The translations under genes were made by a program, and so were the position numbers. From positions 1 through 6,830 of the forward strand of contig JACRDR010000128.1 in assembly GCA_016212845.1 (NCBI GenBank): a stretch of 6,830 bases of DNA. Direction: 5' to 3'. Shown here piece by piece: positions 1 through 5,531 of the stretch (within the stretch, counting starts at the first letter, position 1; every line of letters starts with the position of its first letter). The notes under the pieces are model-generated. The model made no database searches and was not told the origin of the DNA. It saw only the letters and a program-made list of their open reading frames with translations. This DNA comes from Elusimicrobiota bacterium. Its GTDB lineage: Bacteria; Elusimicrobiota; Elusimicrobia; UBA1565; JACRDR01.

Positions 1-847
1 CGTCGGCTCGCGGCAGCAGCTCTTGGGAGATGACGGCCTCCAGCGCGTTGCAGAGCTGGTCGCGCATCGTCTCCTGCTCCTCGGGCTGCACGGCGCTCAC
101 GATGCGCTGCGCGGTCTTCGCGGCGTCCATGGTGTGGAGCGTCGTGATCACGAGGTGGCCCGTCTCGGCGGCCGTGATCGCGCCCTTCATGGCGTCGGCC
201 GAGCGCATCTCGCCGATGCACAGGATGTCCGGGTCCTGCCGCATCGCGTCCTGGATCGCGAGCTCGAAGCTGGGCGTGTCGACGCCGACCTCGCGCTGGA
301 TGAAGATGCAGCGGTCCGGCTGGAACAGCGTCTCGATCGGGTCCTCGACGGTCACGACCTTGCCGCGGCGGCCCGTGTGGTTGATGTGGGCGAGCATCGC
401 GGCCATCGTCGTGCTCTTGCCGGTGCCGGTCGCGCCGGTCACGAAGATGATGCCCTTCGTTTTCGACGTCATCGTCGCCACGATCGGCGGCAGGCCGAGC
501 GAGGAAAGGGGATAGATCTTGTTCGGCACCGCGCGGATGGAGGCGGCCACCGCGCCCTGCGTCTTGCAGAGGTTGAGCCGGAAGCGTCCGAGGTTGTTGA
601 TGCCGAAGGCGACGTTGAGCCGTCCTTCGGCCTCGAAGATCTTGCCGTGGGAGGCGTTGAGGAACGGCTGCACCAGCGTAAATATCATCCGGGTGTCGAC
701 GGGGGGATGGCTGGTCGCGACGATGTTCCCGGCGATGCGCTGGCACGGCGGGCAACCGTGGACCAGGTGAAGGTCGGACCCTCCCTTGTTCACCGTGTCC
801 TGGAGCAACGTTTCGATGGTGTAGCCGGTGGCCGACGCTCCGCTCAT
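1..847 (-). CDS. pilT: Type IV pilus retraction ATPase PilT, partial (C-terminus beyond window edge)
   Basis: This is the hexameric cytoplasmic ATPase that powers pilus retraction and twitching motility. Reading leftward from ATG at 847, 282 codons are open with no stop before the edge. The N-terminal PAS-like domain spans about residues 8-110. The RecA-like core has a Walker A, GATGTGKST, at 138-146, an Asp box VTVEDPIE at 165-172, a Walker B ending in LCIGEMR at 209-215, and a His box AAETGHLVITTLHT at 226-239. The run EEQ...QLCNALEAVISQELLPR near the edge is the usual PilT continuation. Family members are about 340-370 residues, so roughly the last 70-90 residues, including the AIRNLIRE region, are missing. 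The start is supported by GGAGG (plus-strand 855-859) seven bases upstream. The residues PCQR around 34-37, inside a CPPC, differ from the common PP.VRVDG-type text, so this may be a divergent PilT paralogue. PilB is less likely because the N-terminus is short. Only the PilT family assignment is firm; the exact paralogue is open. Confidence 0.93.
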   Translation of the reverse strand, partial: MSGASATGYTIETLLQDTVNKGGSDLHLVHGCPPCQRIAGNIVATSHPPVDTRMIFTLVQPFLNASHGKIFEAEGRLNVAFGINNLGRFRLNLCKTQGAVAASIRAVPNKIYPLSSLGLPPIVATMTSKTKGIIFVTGATGTGKSTTMAAMLAHINHTGRRGKVVTVEDPIETLFQPDRCIFIQREVGVDTPSFELAIQDAMRQDPDILCIGEMRSADAMKGAITAAETGHLVITTLHTMDAAKTAQRIVSAVQPEEQETMRDQLCNALEAVISQELLPRAD

Positions 848-869
848 GTGTTTCCCTCCAAGCAGAATT

Positions 870-898
870 AGCCTAGCCCCCAAACCCTAATTTTGCAA
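870..898 (-). promoter_or_regulatory. Putative pilT promoter
   Basis: On the minus strand TTGCAA (898-893) could be a -35. After a 17-base spacer it is followed by TAGGCT (875-870), a weak -10 match. A start near 863 would leave a short leader containing the GGAGG at 859-855. The -35 is a palindrome that may also serve the divergent dus promoter. Assigned from the hexamers only. Confidence 0.3.
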
Positions 899-923
899 GG
901 GTTCCGGCGTTTCGTGGTACAAT
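893..923 (+). promoter_or_regulatory. Putative extended -10 promoter of the dus operon
   Basis: TACAAT at 918-923 is preceded by TG and one base (915-917), the pattern of an extended -10. A possible -35, TTGCAA (893-898), sits 19 bases upstream, slightly long but tolerable with an extended -10. The predicted transcription start, about 929-932, is at or next to the GTG start codon at 932, so the message may be leaderless. Confidence 0.5.
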
Positions 924-931
924 CGAGGGTA

Positions 932-1936
932 GTGCTCTCCCTCAAAGGCCTCACCCTCCCCAGCGGCGTCCTCCAGTCCCCGTTGGCCGCCTGCACCGAC
1001 CTCGCCTTCCGGCTCGTGGCCCGGCGCCGCGGCATGGAGTACGCCTTCCTGGAGATGGTCTCGGCGCATGCGCTCGTGCAAAAAAACGGGAAGACGCTCG
1101 ACATGCTCAAGACCGTCGCCGAGGACAAGCCGCTCGGCGCCCAGCTGGTCGGCTGCGATCCGGCGCGGATGGGCGAGGCCGCCGCGATCGTCGAGGGGCT
1201 CGGTTTCGATTCGGTGGACGTCAATTTCGGCTGCCCCGTCCCGAAGGTCACGGGCGGGGGTGACGGCGCGGGCTCGGCGATGCTGCGCCAGCCCGAAAGG
1301 GCCGAAGCGATTTTCAAGGCGATGGTCTCCGCGGTCAAGAAGGTCCCCGTGACCGTGAAGATGCGCACCGGCTACGCGGATGCGTCCGGACTCGAGGCGG
1401 TGGAGATCGCCAAAAGGGCGGAAGCCTGCGGGCTCTCGGCGGTCACCGTCCACGGCCGCACGCGCGAGCAGAAGTACCAGGGCAAGGCCGATTACGACGC
1501 GATCGGCCGCGTGAAGGCGGCGGTGAAGATTCCGGTCATCGGCAACGGCGACGTGGCGAGCGCGGCCGACGCGAGGCGCCTCCTGTCCGCGAGCGGCTGC
1601 GACGCGGTCATGATCGGCCGCGGGGGCATGGGCAACCCCTGGATTTATCGGAACGTCGCCCTCGGCCTGGCCGAGCTCTCGTCCGAGCCGTACGTTCCCA
1701 CGATCGACGAGCGCCGCGACGCGCTGCTCGAGCATCTCGCCCTCGAGGAAGCGCTCGAGTCGGCGTGGCACGCCGTGGTGACGATGCGGCGCGTCGTCTG
1801 CTGGTACACGACGGGCATCCCCGGCGGCGCGGAGTTCCGTTCCCGGTTTTGTCAGGCGAAGACGAGCGCCGAGCAGCGCGCGCTGATCCACGAGTTTTTC
1901 GGCGCGGCGGCCCGCCGCGAGCCCGTGCCGGCCTGA
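932..1936 (+). CDS. dus: tRNA-dihydrouridine synthase (DusB-like)
   Basis: This FMN- and NADPH-dependent enzyme reduces specific uridines in tRNA to dihydrouridine. The 334-residue product has the usual Dus length and motifs. SPLAACTD at 16-23 corresponds to the N-terminal FMN-loop APMAGVTD. NFGCP at 98-102 carries the catalytic cysteine, C101. VKMRTG holds the flavin-contacting lysine K143, followed by HGRTREQ at 174-180, GNGD at 204-207 and GRGGMGNPW at 229-237. A helical tRNA-binding C-terminus follows. GTG at 932 is chosen because the in-frame GTG at 914 and TTG at 893 lie inside the promoter, and because this start leaves the normal short lead-in to the FMN motif. The nearest purine-rich run, GAGGG, is only two bases from the GTG, too close for a standard ribosome site. 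The active-site loop after the cysteine has two more residues than in typical DusB (TGGGDGA before GS). The enzyme class is secure, but which uridine it modifies is not. It is co-transcribed with the next gene through a TGATG overlap. Confidence 0.93.
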   Translation: MLSLKGLTLPSGVLQSPLAACTDLAFRLVARRRGMEYAFLEMVSAHALVQKNGKTLDMLKTVAEDKPLGAQLVGCDPARMGEAAAIVEGLGFDSVDVNFGCPVPKVTGGGDGAGSAMLRQPERAEAIFKAMVSAVKKVPVTVKMRTGYADASGLEAVEIAKRAEACGLSAVTVHGRTREQKYQGKADYDAIGRVKAAVKIPVIGNGDVASAADARRLLSASGCDAVMIGRGGMGNPWIYRNVALGLAELSSEPYVPTIDERRDALLEHLALEEALESAWHAVVTMRRVVCWYTTGIPGGAEFRSRFCQAKTSAEQRALIHEFFGAAARREPVPA

Positions 1937-2550
1937 TGGCGCTCTCCGTCCTCGGCAAGGAGCTCGCGCGCAAAGCCTGGCACGTCCTGATCCTGCTCTA
2001 TCTCGCGCTCTTCCTTCACCTCGGCCAGGCGGCGTTCGTGCGGTGGATGATCCCCTGGACCCTCTTCGTGATCGCGGTCGAGACCGTCCGCCTGAAAGTC
2101 CCGGCCGCGCAGAAGCTCATTCTCTCCGTCTTTGGGCTCATCGTTCGCGAGCGGGAGATCGACCGCTACTCGGGCATCGTCTACACGACGCTCGGCATCC
2201 TCGGAGCGGCGGCGTTCTGGGGCCGAGAACCCCGGGTGACGGCGGCCGCGGTGCTCTGCCTCGCGCTCGCCGACGCCGCGGCGGCGCTGGTCGGCATCGC
2301 CTTCGGCCGTCTGAAGTTCCAAATCCGCGGGCAGACCCGGAGCGTCGAAGGTTCGCTCGCGGGATTTTTGGTCGCGTGGCTGTGCGCGGCGGGCGCGGGG
2401 CTTCCCTTCTGGGCCCGCCTCGCGGGCGCGGCGGCGGTCACCGCGATCGACGTGGTGCCGGTGCCTCCGGACGACAATCTGTGGATCCCCCTCGCCTCGG
2501 CCGCGGCGTTCGGCGCGGCTTGCGGCGTCTGGCCGTCCCTTCCCTTATAG
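1936..2550 (+). CDS. CTP-dependent polyprenol/diacylglycerol-type lipid kinase (SEC59/DGK1/VTE5 family)
   Basis: This is probably an integral-membrane kinase that phosphorylates a lipid alcohol (polyprenol, diacylglycerol or phytol-like), with CTP as donor in characterised relatives. The 204-residue product has about six or seven hydrophobic segments, near 15-35, 38-50, 80-95, 101-122, 141-156, 158-172 and 184-198. Family-type motifs are ELARKAWH at 9-16 (the RK..H signature), ALADAAAALVGIAFGRLK at 110-127 (equivalent to GD..AA.iGr.fG.-K), TRSVEGSLAGF at 134-144 (equivalent to the KT.EGS block) and PPDDNLWIPL at 177-186 (the DN..iPl block). The start ATG overlaps the dus stop by one base, which implies translational coupling. 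In-frame upstream codons lie within dus and are not used. The usual lysine of the KT.EGS motif is absent here (TRSVEGS). The substrate cannot be told from sequence. A phosphatidate cytidylyltransferase is the main alternative, but the short length and the DDN block favour the kinase family. Confidence 0.8.
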   Translation: MALSVLGKELARKAWHVLILLYLALFLHLGQAAFVRWMIPWTLFVIAVETVRLKVPAAQKLILSVFGLIVREREIDRYSGIVYTTLGILGAAAFWGREPRVTAAAVLCLALADAAAALVGIAFGRLKFQIRGQTRSVEGSLAGFLVAWLCAAGAGLPFWARLAGAAAVTAIDVVPVPPDDNLWIPLASAAAFGAACGVWPSLPL

Positions 2551-3672
2551 GGGGATGGTGATAGGCCGGGGCTTGCCCCCGGGCGGCTCCGGCGGCCGGC
2601 TGCTCTGCGCCTTATGGCTGAGTTCGGCGCCGATGCGGCCCAGCGAGTCGAGCCGCCCGTCGTAGAGCACCGGGAAGACCTCGCAGTCCTGGTCCAGCGC
2701 GCACTGGATCATCTCGGCCACGAGGTTGAAGACCTGCGCGGTGGCCTGATTGCAGAGCCGGCACTTCTTGTCGGCCAGGGAAAGGAAGCCGCACGAGCCG
2801 CACACGCGGCCGATCTTGGCGAGCCCGTCGCGCACGAGCAGGGTTCGGACCGCGCCGCGCTGAAGCATGTCGAGCGTGCGCTCGAGGCCCAGCACTCCCG
2901 CGCCGTCCGCCGCCGCAGCGTCCACGAGCCGGTGGACCAGCACGCTTTCGCGGACCTTCCGCGCCTCGCGCTCGTTGAGCACGACCTTCTCCAGCACGTC
3001 GCGGTCGGGGAGGTCGAGGCGGAGGGTCGGATCCACGATCAGGTTGTTCTTGAGCCGGATCGGCAGGTGGCCGACGAAGAGCGGCTCGAGCTCGCGGGGG
3101 GCGCCGAGGATGAGCCGGTCCCAGTGCCGGGATCTAGCGAGCCACGCCGCGCGCGAGGCGACGCGGCGAAGGCGCGCGTGCGGGGCCTCCGGCTCCGGCG
3201 GGGCGCGGCGCCCGAGGGGCCTCGAGCGGCCCGCGTCCTCGGTCCGCTCCTCGATTTCGCCGAGGTGGACCTCGAGGATGCGCTCGCGGTCTTGGCCGAG
3301 GAGCACAACCCCGTAGCGCTGATGCTGCTCGACGATCGACATGAGGGGAGCGAGATACGGCCTCCGATCGAGCGTAAGGAGGCTCTTGAACGCGTAGGGG
3401 AGCGGGCACGTTTCCCATAGGCCGAGCGCCTCGGAGGCGAAGACCGCGACGCCGCGCTGCGGTCCGGGCTCGAGCTCGCTCAGATGGCGCTCGAGGCGCT
3501 CGAGGTCCTTGCGGAACTCGCGGAGCGAGCTTTCGCGCGACTCCGCTTCCTGCAGAATCCACTTGTAGGCTTGGGGCGTGCCCGAGCGGTCCAGCTCGAG
3601 ATAGAGGCTCAAGACCTGGGGCTGCGCCGCTTCGAAGTCGAGCAGCTCGTGGAGGCGCCTGGGCGATAGCAT
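2545..3672 (-). CDS. Bacterial eRF1-family (baeRF-like) protein with C-terminal zinc ribbon
   Basis: The 375-residue product resembles the bacterial archaeo-eukaryotic release-factor families, which have been proposed to act in ribosome rescue or translational quality control; function is not established for most of them. The N-terminal region has VLSLYLELDRSG (20-31), then a helical stretch rich in Arg and Glu (40-68), GVAVFAS (74-80), a LPYAF block (91-95) and RPYLAPLMSIVEQHQRYGVV (104-123), the order expected for the baeRF domain. The middle region around 176-215 (AWLARSRHWDRLILGAP) resembles eRF1 domain 2. The C-terminal third, from GLERTLDMLQRGAVRTLLV (262-280), is like eRF1 domain 3. 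It contains a CxxC...CxxC zinc ribbon at C291, C294, C304 and C307. No GGQ tripeptide is seen, so peptidyl-tRNA hydrolysis by the classical mechanism is not supported. The ATG at 3672 is the first plausible start. There is no strong Shine-Dalgarno and the leader looks short. The 3' end overlaps the converging kinase gene by six bases. The family is fairly sure; the subfamily (10-like) is tentative. Confidence 0.78.
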   Translation of the reverse strand: MLSPRRLHELLDFEAAQPQVLSLYLELDRSGTPQAYKWILQEAESRESSLREFRKDLERLERHLSELEPGPQRGVAVFASEALGLWETCPLPYAFKSLLTLDRRPYLAPLMSIVEQHQRYGVVLLGQDRERILEVHLGEIEERTEDAGRSRPLGRRAPPEPEAPHARLRRVASRAAWLARSRHWDRLILGAPRELEPLFVGHLPIRLKNNLIVDPTLRLDLPDRDVLEKVVLNEREARKVRESVLVHRLVDAAAADGAGVLGLERTLDMLQRGAVRTLLVRDGLAKIGRVCGSCGFLSLADKKCRLCNQATAQVFNLVAEMIQCALDQDCEVFPVLYDGRLDSLGRIGAELSHKAQSSRPPEPPGGKPRPITIPL

Positions 3673-3686
3673 GTGCCGACGCGCCT

Positions 3687-3692
3687 AGTATA
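3687..3692 (-). promoter_or_regulatory. Putative -10 hexamer of the eRF1-like gene
   Basis: On the minus strand TATACT (3692-3687) lies 14 bases before the ATG at 3672. Transcription from it would give a leader of about seven bases with no room for a standard ribosome site. No convincing -35 is visible. The repeat element at 3735-3765 lies upstream of this hexamer as well as upstream of the divergent regulator. Confidence 0.4.
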
Positions 3693-3734
3693 GCGCGTGC
3701 GTATGTACGCCGCCAGACGGGGAAAGGTCAGCGG

Positions 3735-3765
3735 CTGTCCACGCTCCGTCACGACGGATTGACGC
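3735..3765 (+). promoter_or_regulatory. Pho-box-like direct-repeat element, copy A
   Basis: Half-sites CTGTCCA (3735-3741) and CCGTCAC (3746-3752) are 11 bp apart, and TTGACG (3759-3764) follows. The element aligns without gaps to copies B (17 of 31 identical) and C (14 of 31). Seven-base half-sites separated by four bases are the architecture of operators bound by PhoB/OmpR-family dimers. It sits in the divergent spacer, so it could act on the eRF1-like gene, on the first regulator, or on both. The binding protein is inferred. Confidence 0.5.
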
Positions 3766-3772
3766 CGGCTCT

Positions 3773-3803
3773 ATGTGGCGGATCCTCGAGGGGCCGCTAG
3801 AAT
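3773..3803 (+). promoter_or_regulatory. Putative promoter of the first PhoB-like regulator
   Basis: TAGAAT (3798-3803) is a reasonable -10, 39 bp downstream of the start of the third half-site of element A. The -35 region (ATGTGGCGG, 3773-3781) is far from TTGACA. It nearly matches ATGTGCCGG at the same distance from the -10 of the metallothionein-like gene. A weak -35 fits an activator-dependent promoter. Confidence 0.45.
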
Positions 3804-3837
3804 GCCTTCCACTCAAGCCGCTCTGGGAGGAGACACA

Positions 3838-4566
3838 ATGGCCCGAGGGAAAATCCTCATCGTAGACGACGAGAAGGACATGGTCGGGATGATGCGCCAG
3901 AATTTCCGGCGCGAGGGCTATCACCCTATATTCGCCAACGACGGCGAGAGCGGCCTCGTGATGGCGCGCAAAGAGCGCCCGGATCTGGTCATTCTCGACA
4001 TCATGCTGCCGAAGATGGACGGTCTCGAGTTCTGCCGGCAGCTCCGCCAGGAGATACCGACGCCCACGCTGTTTCTCACCGGACGCTCCTCCGAGGTCGA
4101 CCGCATCCTCGGCCTCAAGATGGGAGGGGACGATTACGTGGTGAAGCCTTTCTCCATGCGCGAGCTCTTGGCGCGCGTCGACGCCATCCTGCGCCGCACC
4201 CGGCCGGACCTCGCGGGGGAGAAAACCGGCACGATCGCGCTCGGCGCGCTCGAGGTGGATTTCGAGCGCCACACCGTGAAGGTGGCCGAGAAGCCCGTCC
4301 TTCTCACGCCGAAGGAGTTCGAGTTCCTCAAGCTCCTCATCGAGGCGAAAGGGAAGGTGCTCTCCCGCGACTACCTGCTCGAGCGCGTCTGGGGCTACGA
4401 GAAGTCGATGGACATCGACACGCGCACGGTGGACCAGCACATCGCGCACCTGCGGCGAAAGCTGCGGGACGAGGGCAAGCGCATCGTGACGGTCACGAAC
4501 TTCGGCTACGAGATCAAGATGGACGACGCCAAGTTCCCGGTCGCGGCCGCCGCGGCGAACGCCTAG
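3838..4566 (+). CDS. OmpR/PhoB-family response regulator (first of tandem pair)
   Basis: This is a DNA-binding transcription factor switched by phosphorylation of its receiver domain. The 242-residue protein has a receiver at about 4-120 with the acidic pair D10/D11, phospho-acceptor D54 in LVILDIMLPKMDG, T81 and K103 in VVKPF. A winged-helix effector domain follows at about 132-230. It has LTPKEFEFLKLL (wing/alpha-1), DYLLERVWG and the recognition-helix region IDTRTVDQHIAHLRRKL. The ATG at 3838 is chosen because GGGAGG (3825-3830) precedes it by seven bases; the in-frame ATG at 3802 overlaps the -10. It is about 62% identical over the receiver to the next gene, with effector domains at least as similar by eye. 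It ends in an extra Ala-rich tail (VAAAAANA) that the paralogue lacks. No histidine kinase lies in the window, so the partner is unknown. A terminator separates it from its paralogue, so the two are probably transcribed independently. The PhoB-like type is sure; true PhoB function is not shown. Confidence 0.93.
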   Translation: MARGKILIVDDEKDMVGMMRQNFRREGYHPIFANDGESGLVMARKERPDLVILDIMLPKMDGLEFCRQLRQEIPTPTLFLTGRSSEVDRILGLKMGGDDYVVKPFSMRELLARVDAILRRTRPDLAGEKTGTIALGALEVDFERHTVKVAEKPVLLTPKEFEFLKLLIEAKGKVLSRDYLLERVWGYEKSMDIDTRTVDQHIAHLRRKLRDEGKRIVTVTNFGYEIKMDDAKFPVAAAAANA

Positions 4567-4588
4567 GGACCGGTTCCGGGTTCTCGTC

Positions 4589-4631
4589 GACGGAGAGGGT
4601 CAGGAAATCCCTGGCCCTCTCCGTCATATTT
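4589..4631 (+). terminator. Intrinsic terminator after the first regulator
   Basis: The arms are 4589-4604 and 4610-4625. They form a 16-bp stem with one G-U wobble and a five-base loop (AAATC). A short T-containing stretch, CATATTT, follows rather than a long T run, so efficiency may be moderate. The right arm and tail overlap the first half-site of repeat element B. Confidence 0.75.
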
Positions 4632-4651
4632 CCGTCATAATCCGTTTACGG
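4621..4651 (+). promoter_or_regulatory. Pho-box-like direct-repeat element, copy B
   Basis: Two identical half-sites, CCGTCAT (4621-4627 and 4632-4638), are exactly 11 bp apart with a four-base AT-rich spacer (ATTT). They are followed by TTTACGG (4645-4651), which also forms the palindrome CCGTTTACGG (4642-4651). It is the cleanest of the three copies and lies about 100 bp before the second regulator's start codon. It shares 21 of 31 positions with copy C. The seven-four-seven layout matches known PhoB-type operators. Binding by either regulator is inferred. Confidence 0.6.
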
Positions 4652-4659
4652 AAGGTTTG

Positions 4660-4690
4660 TTGGCAATTTCGTCACACGCCGTTGTACTAT
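4660..4690 (+). promoter_or_regulatory. Putative promoter of the second PhoB-like regulator
   Basis: TTGGCA (4660-4665) and TACTAT (4685-4690) are separated by 19 bases; a variant -10, TGTACT, gives 17. The -10 is 40 bp after the start of the third half-site of element B, which would place the element just upstream of the -35, a common activator position. Confidence 0.45.
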
Positions 4691-4734
4691 CCAAAGGCCG
4701 ATTTCGGAACCGATTTCCGGAGGCAAAGGAGACT

Positions 4735-5427
4735 ATGAACAAAGGGAAAATCTTGATCGTGGAAGACGAGAAAGACCTCGTCCGATTGCTGCAGTACAAC
4801 CTCGAGAACGAAGGCTTCAAGGTGCTTCGCGCCGGCGACGCCGAAGCCGGCCTTGGGCTCCTCCGCAAGAACAAGCCCGACCTGGTGATCTTGGACATCA
4901 TGCTTCCCAAGATGGACGGCCTCGAGTTCTGCCGCGTCGTGCGGCAGGAGACGCAGGTGCCGATCATTTTCCTGACCGCGAAGAAGAGCGAGATGGACCG
5001 CATCCTCGGCCTCAAGCTCGGCGCGGACGACTACATCACGAAACCCTTCTCCGTCGGCGAGCTCGTCGCCCGGGTGCAGGCGATCTTCCGGCGCGCGGCC
5101 GTGCCGGCCAACGGCGTCGCCGAGCGGACCCTCCAGACCGTGGGCTCCATCGAAGTCGATCCGGAGCGCCACGAAGTGCGCGTGAAGGGCAAGCTGACCC
5201 AGCTGACGCCCAAGGAGTTCGAGTTCCTGCTCCTCCTCATGAAGGCCCGGGGCAAGGTGCTCTCTCGCGACTACCTGCTCGAGCACATCTGGGGCTACAA
5301 GAAATCGATCGACATCGATACCCGCACGGTGGACCAGCACATCGCCCGCCTCCGCCGGAAGCTGAGGGCCGAAGCGCACCGCATCGTGACCGTGGCGTCG
5401 TTCGGCTACCAAATCAAGATGAACTGA
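4735..5427 (+). CDS. OmpR/PhoB-family response regulator (second of tandem pair)
   Basis: The 230-residue protein has the same two-domain plan as its upstream neighbour. The receiver has E10/D11, phospho-acceptor D54, T81 and K103. The winged helix contains LTPKEFEFLLLL, DYLLEHIWG and IDTRTVDQHIARLRRKL. The ATG at 4735 is used because AAGGAG (4726-4731) and GGAGG (4719-4723) lie just before it; upstream in-frame codons fall in the promoter. The coding regions are offset by exactly 900 bp over long conserved stretches, which points to an old tandem duplication. The differences concentrate in the receiver's alpha-helix 1, loop 4 (FLTAKKSEM versus FLTGRSSEV) and the interdomain linker, so the two probably answer different kinases or dimerise differently. 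The recognition helices are nearly the same, so overlapping DNA targets are likely. This gene has its own promoter and terminator. No kinase is nearby. Confidence 0.93.
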   Translation: MNKGKILIVEDEKDLVRLLQYNLENEGFKVLRAGDAEAGLGLLRKNKPDLVILDIMLPKMDGLEFCRVVRQETQVPIIFLTAKKSEMDRILGLKLGADDYITKPFSVGELVARVQAIFRRAAVPANGVAERTLQTVGSIEVDPERHEVRVKGKLTQLTPKEFEFLLLLMKARGKVLSRDYLLEHIWGYKKSIDIDTRTVDQHIARLRRKLRAEAHRIVTVASFGYQIKMN

Positions 5428-5446
5428 GCGCCCCCGCGCTCCGCCG

Positions 5447-5484
5447 AGTCCCGGCCGCGTTCACGCGGCCGGGACTTTCGCTTT
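5447..5484 (+). terminator. Intrinsic terminator after the second regulator
   Basis: A perfect 13-bp GC-rich stem (arms 5447-5459 and 5464-5476) has the tetraloop TTCA and is followed by TT, CG and CTTT. It lies 19 bases after the stop codon, so read-through into the receiver gene downstream should be limited. Confidence 0.85.
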
Positions 5485-5531
5485 ACAGGGGGACTATCCG
5501 CGGGGGCGCCGGGGAGCGCGACAATGCGGAC

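Noticed and set aside
23..871. Long plus-strand open frame antisense to pilT
   Set aside because: It is rich in Arg, His, Asp and Val in the pattern of GC-rich antisense frames, while the opposite strand encodes an unmistakable PilT with all ATPase motifs.
887..1891. Long minus-strand open frame opposite dus
   Set aside because: Composition is typical of an antisense shadow, with no recognisable domain; the plus strand has the full set of Dus motifs.
2566..2582. Hairpin CCGGGG / CCCCGG that could terminate the dus operon
   Set aside because: It lies inside the eRF1-like coding region, has only a six-bp stem and no T run on the plus strand.
2614..3420. Plus-strand open frame opposite the eRF1-like gene
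   Set aside because: It shows shadow-like composition and has no ribosome site; the minus-strand protein has an eRF1-like domain order and zinc ribbon.
3775..3837. Earlier starts for the first regulator (GTG at 3775, ATG at 3802)
   Set aside because: They overlap the -35/-10 region and lack a ribosome site; GGGAGG precedes the ATG at 3838 by seven bases.
4698..4717. Direct repeat CCGATTTC (4698-4705 and 4710-4717) in the leader of the second regulator
   Set aside because: It is a single short repeat with no counterpart in the other two promoters; it may be chance.
4687..5412. Minus-strand open frame opposite the second regulator
   Set aside because: It mirrors the coding periodicity of the response regulator and also appears opposite its paralogue (3685-4449), as expected for a shadow.
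5482..5525. Promoter for the receiver gene from TTTACA (5482) and GACAAT (5520)
   Set aside because: The hexamers are 32 bases apart, too far for one promoter, and neither has a good partner at normal spacing.
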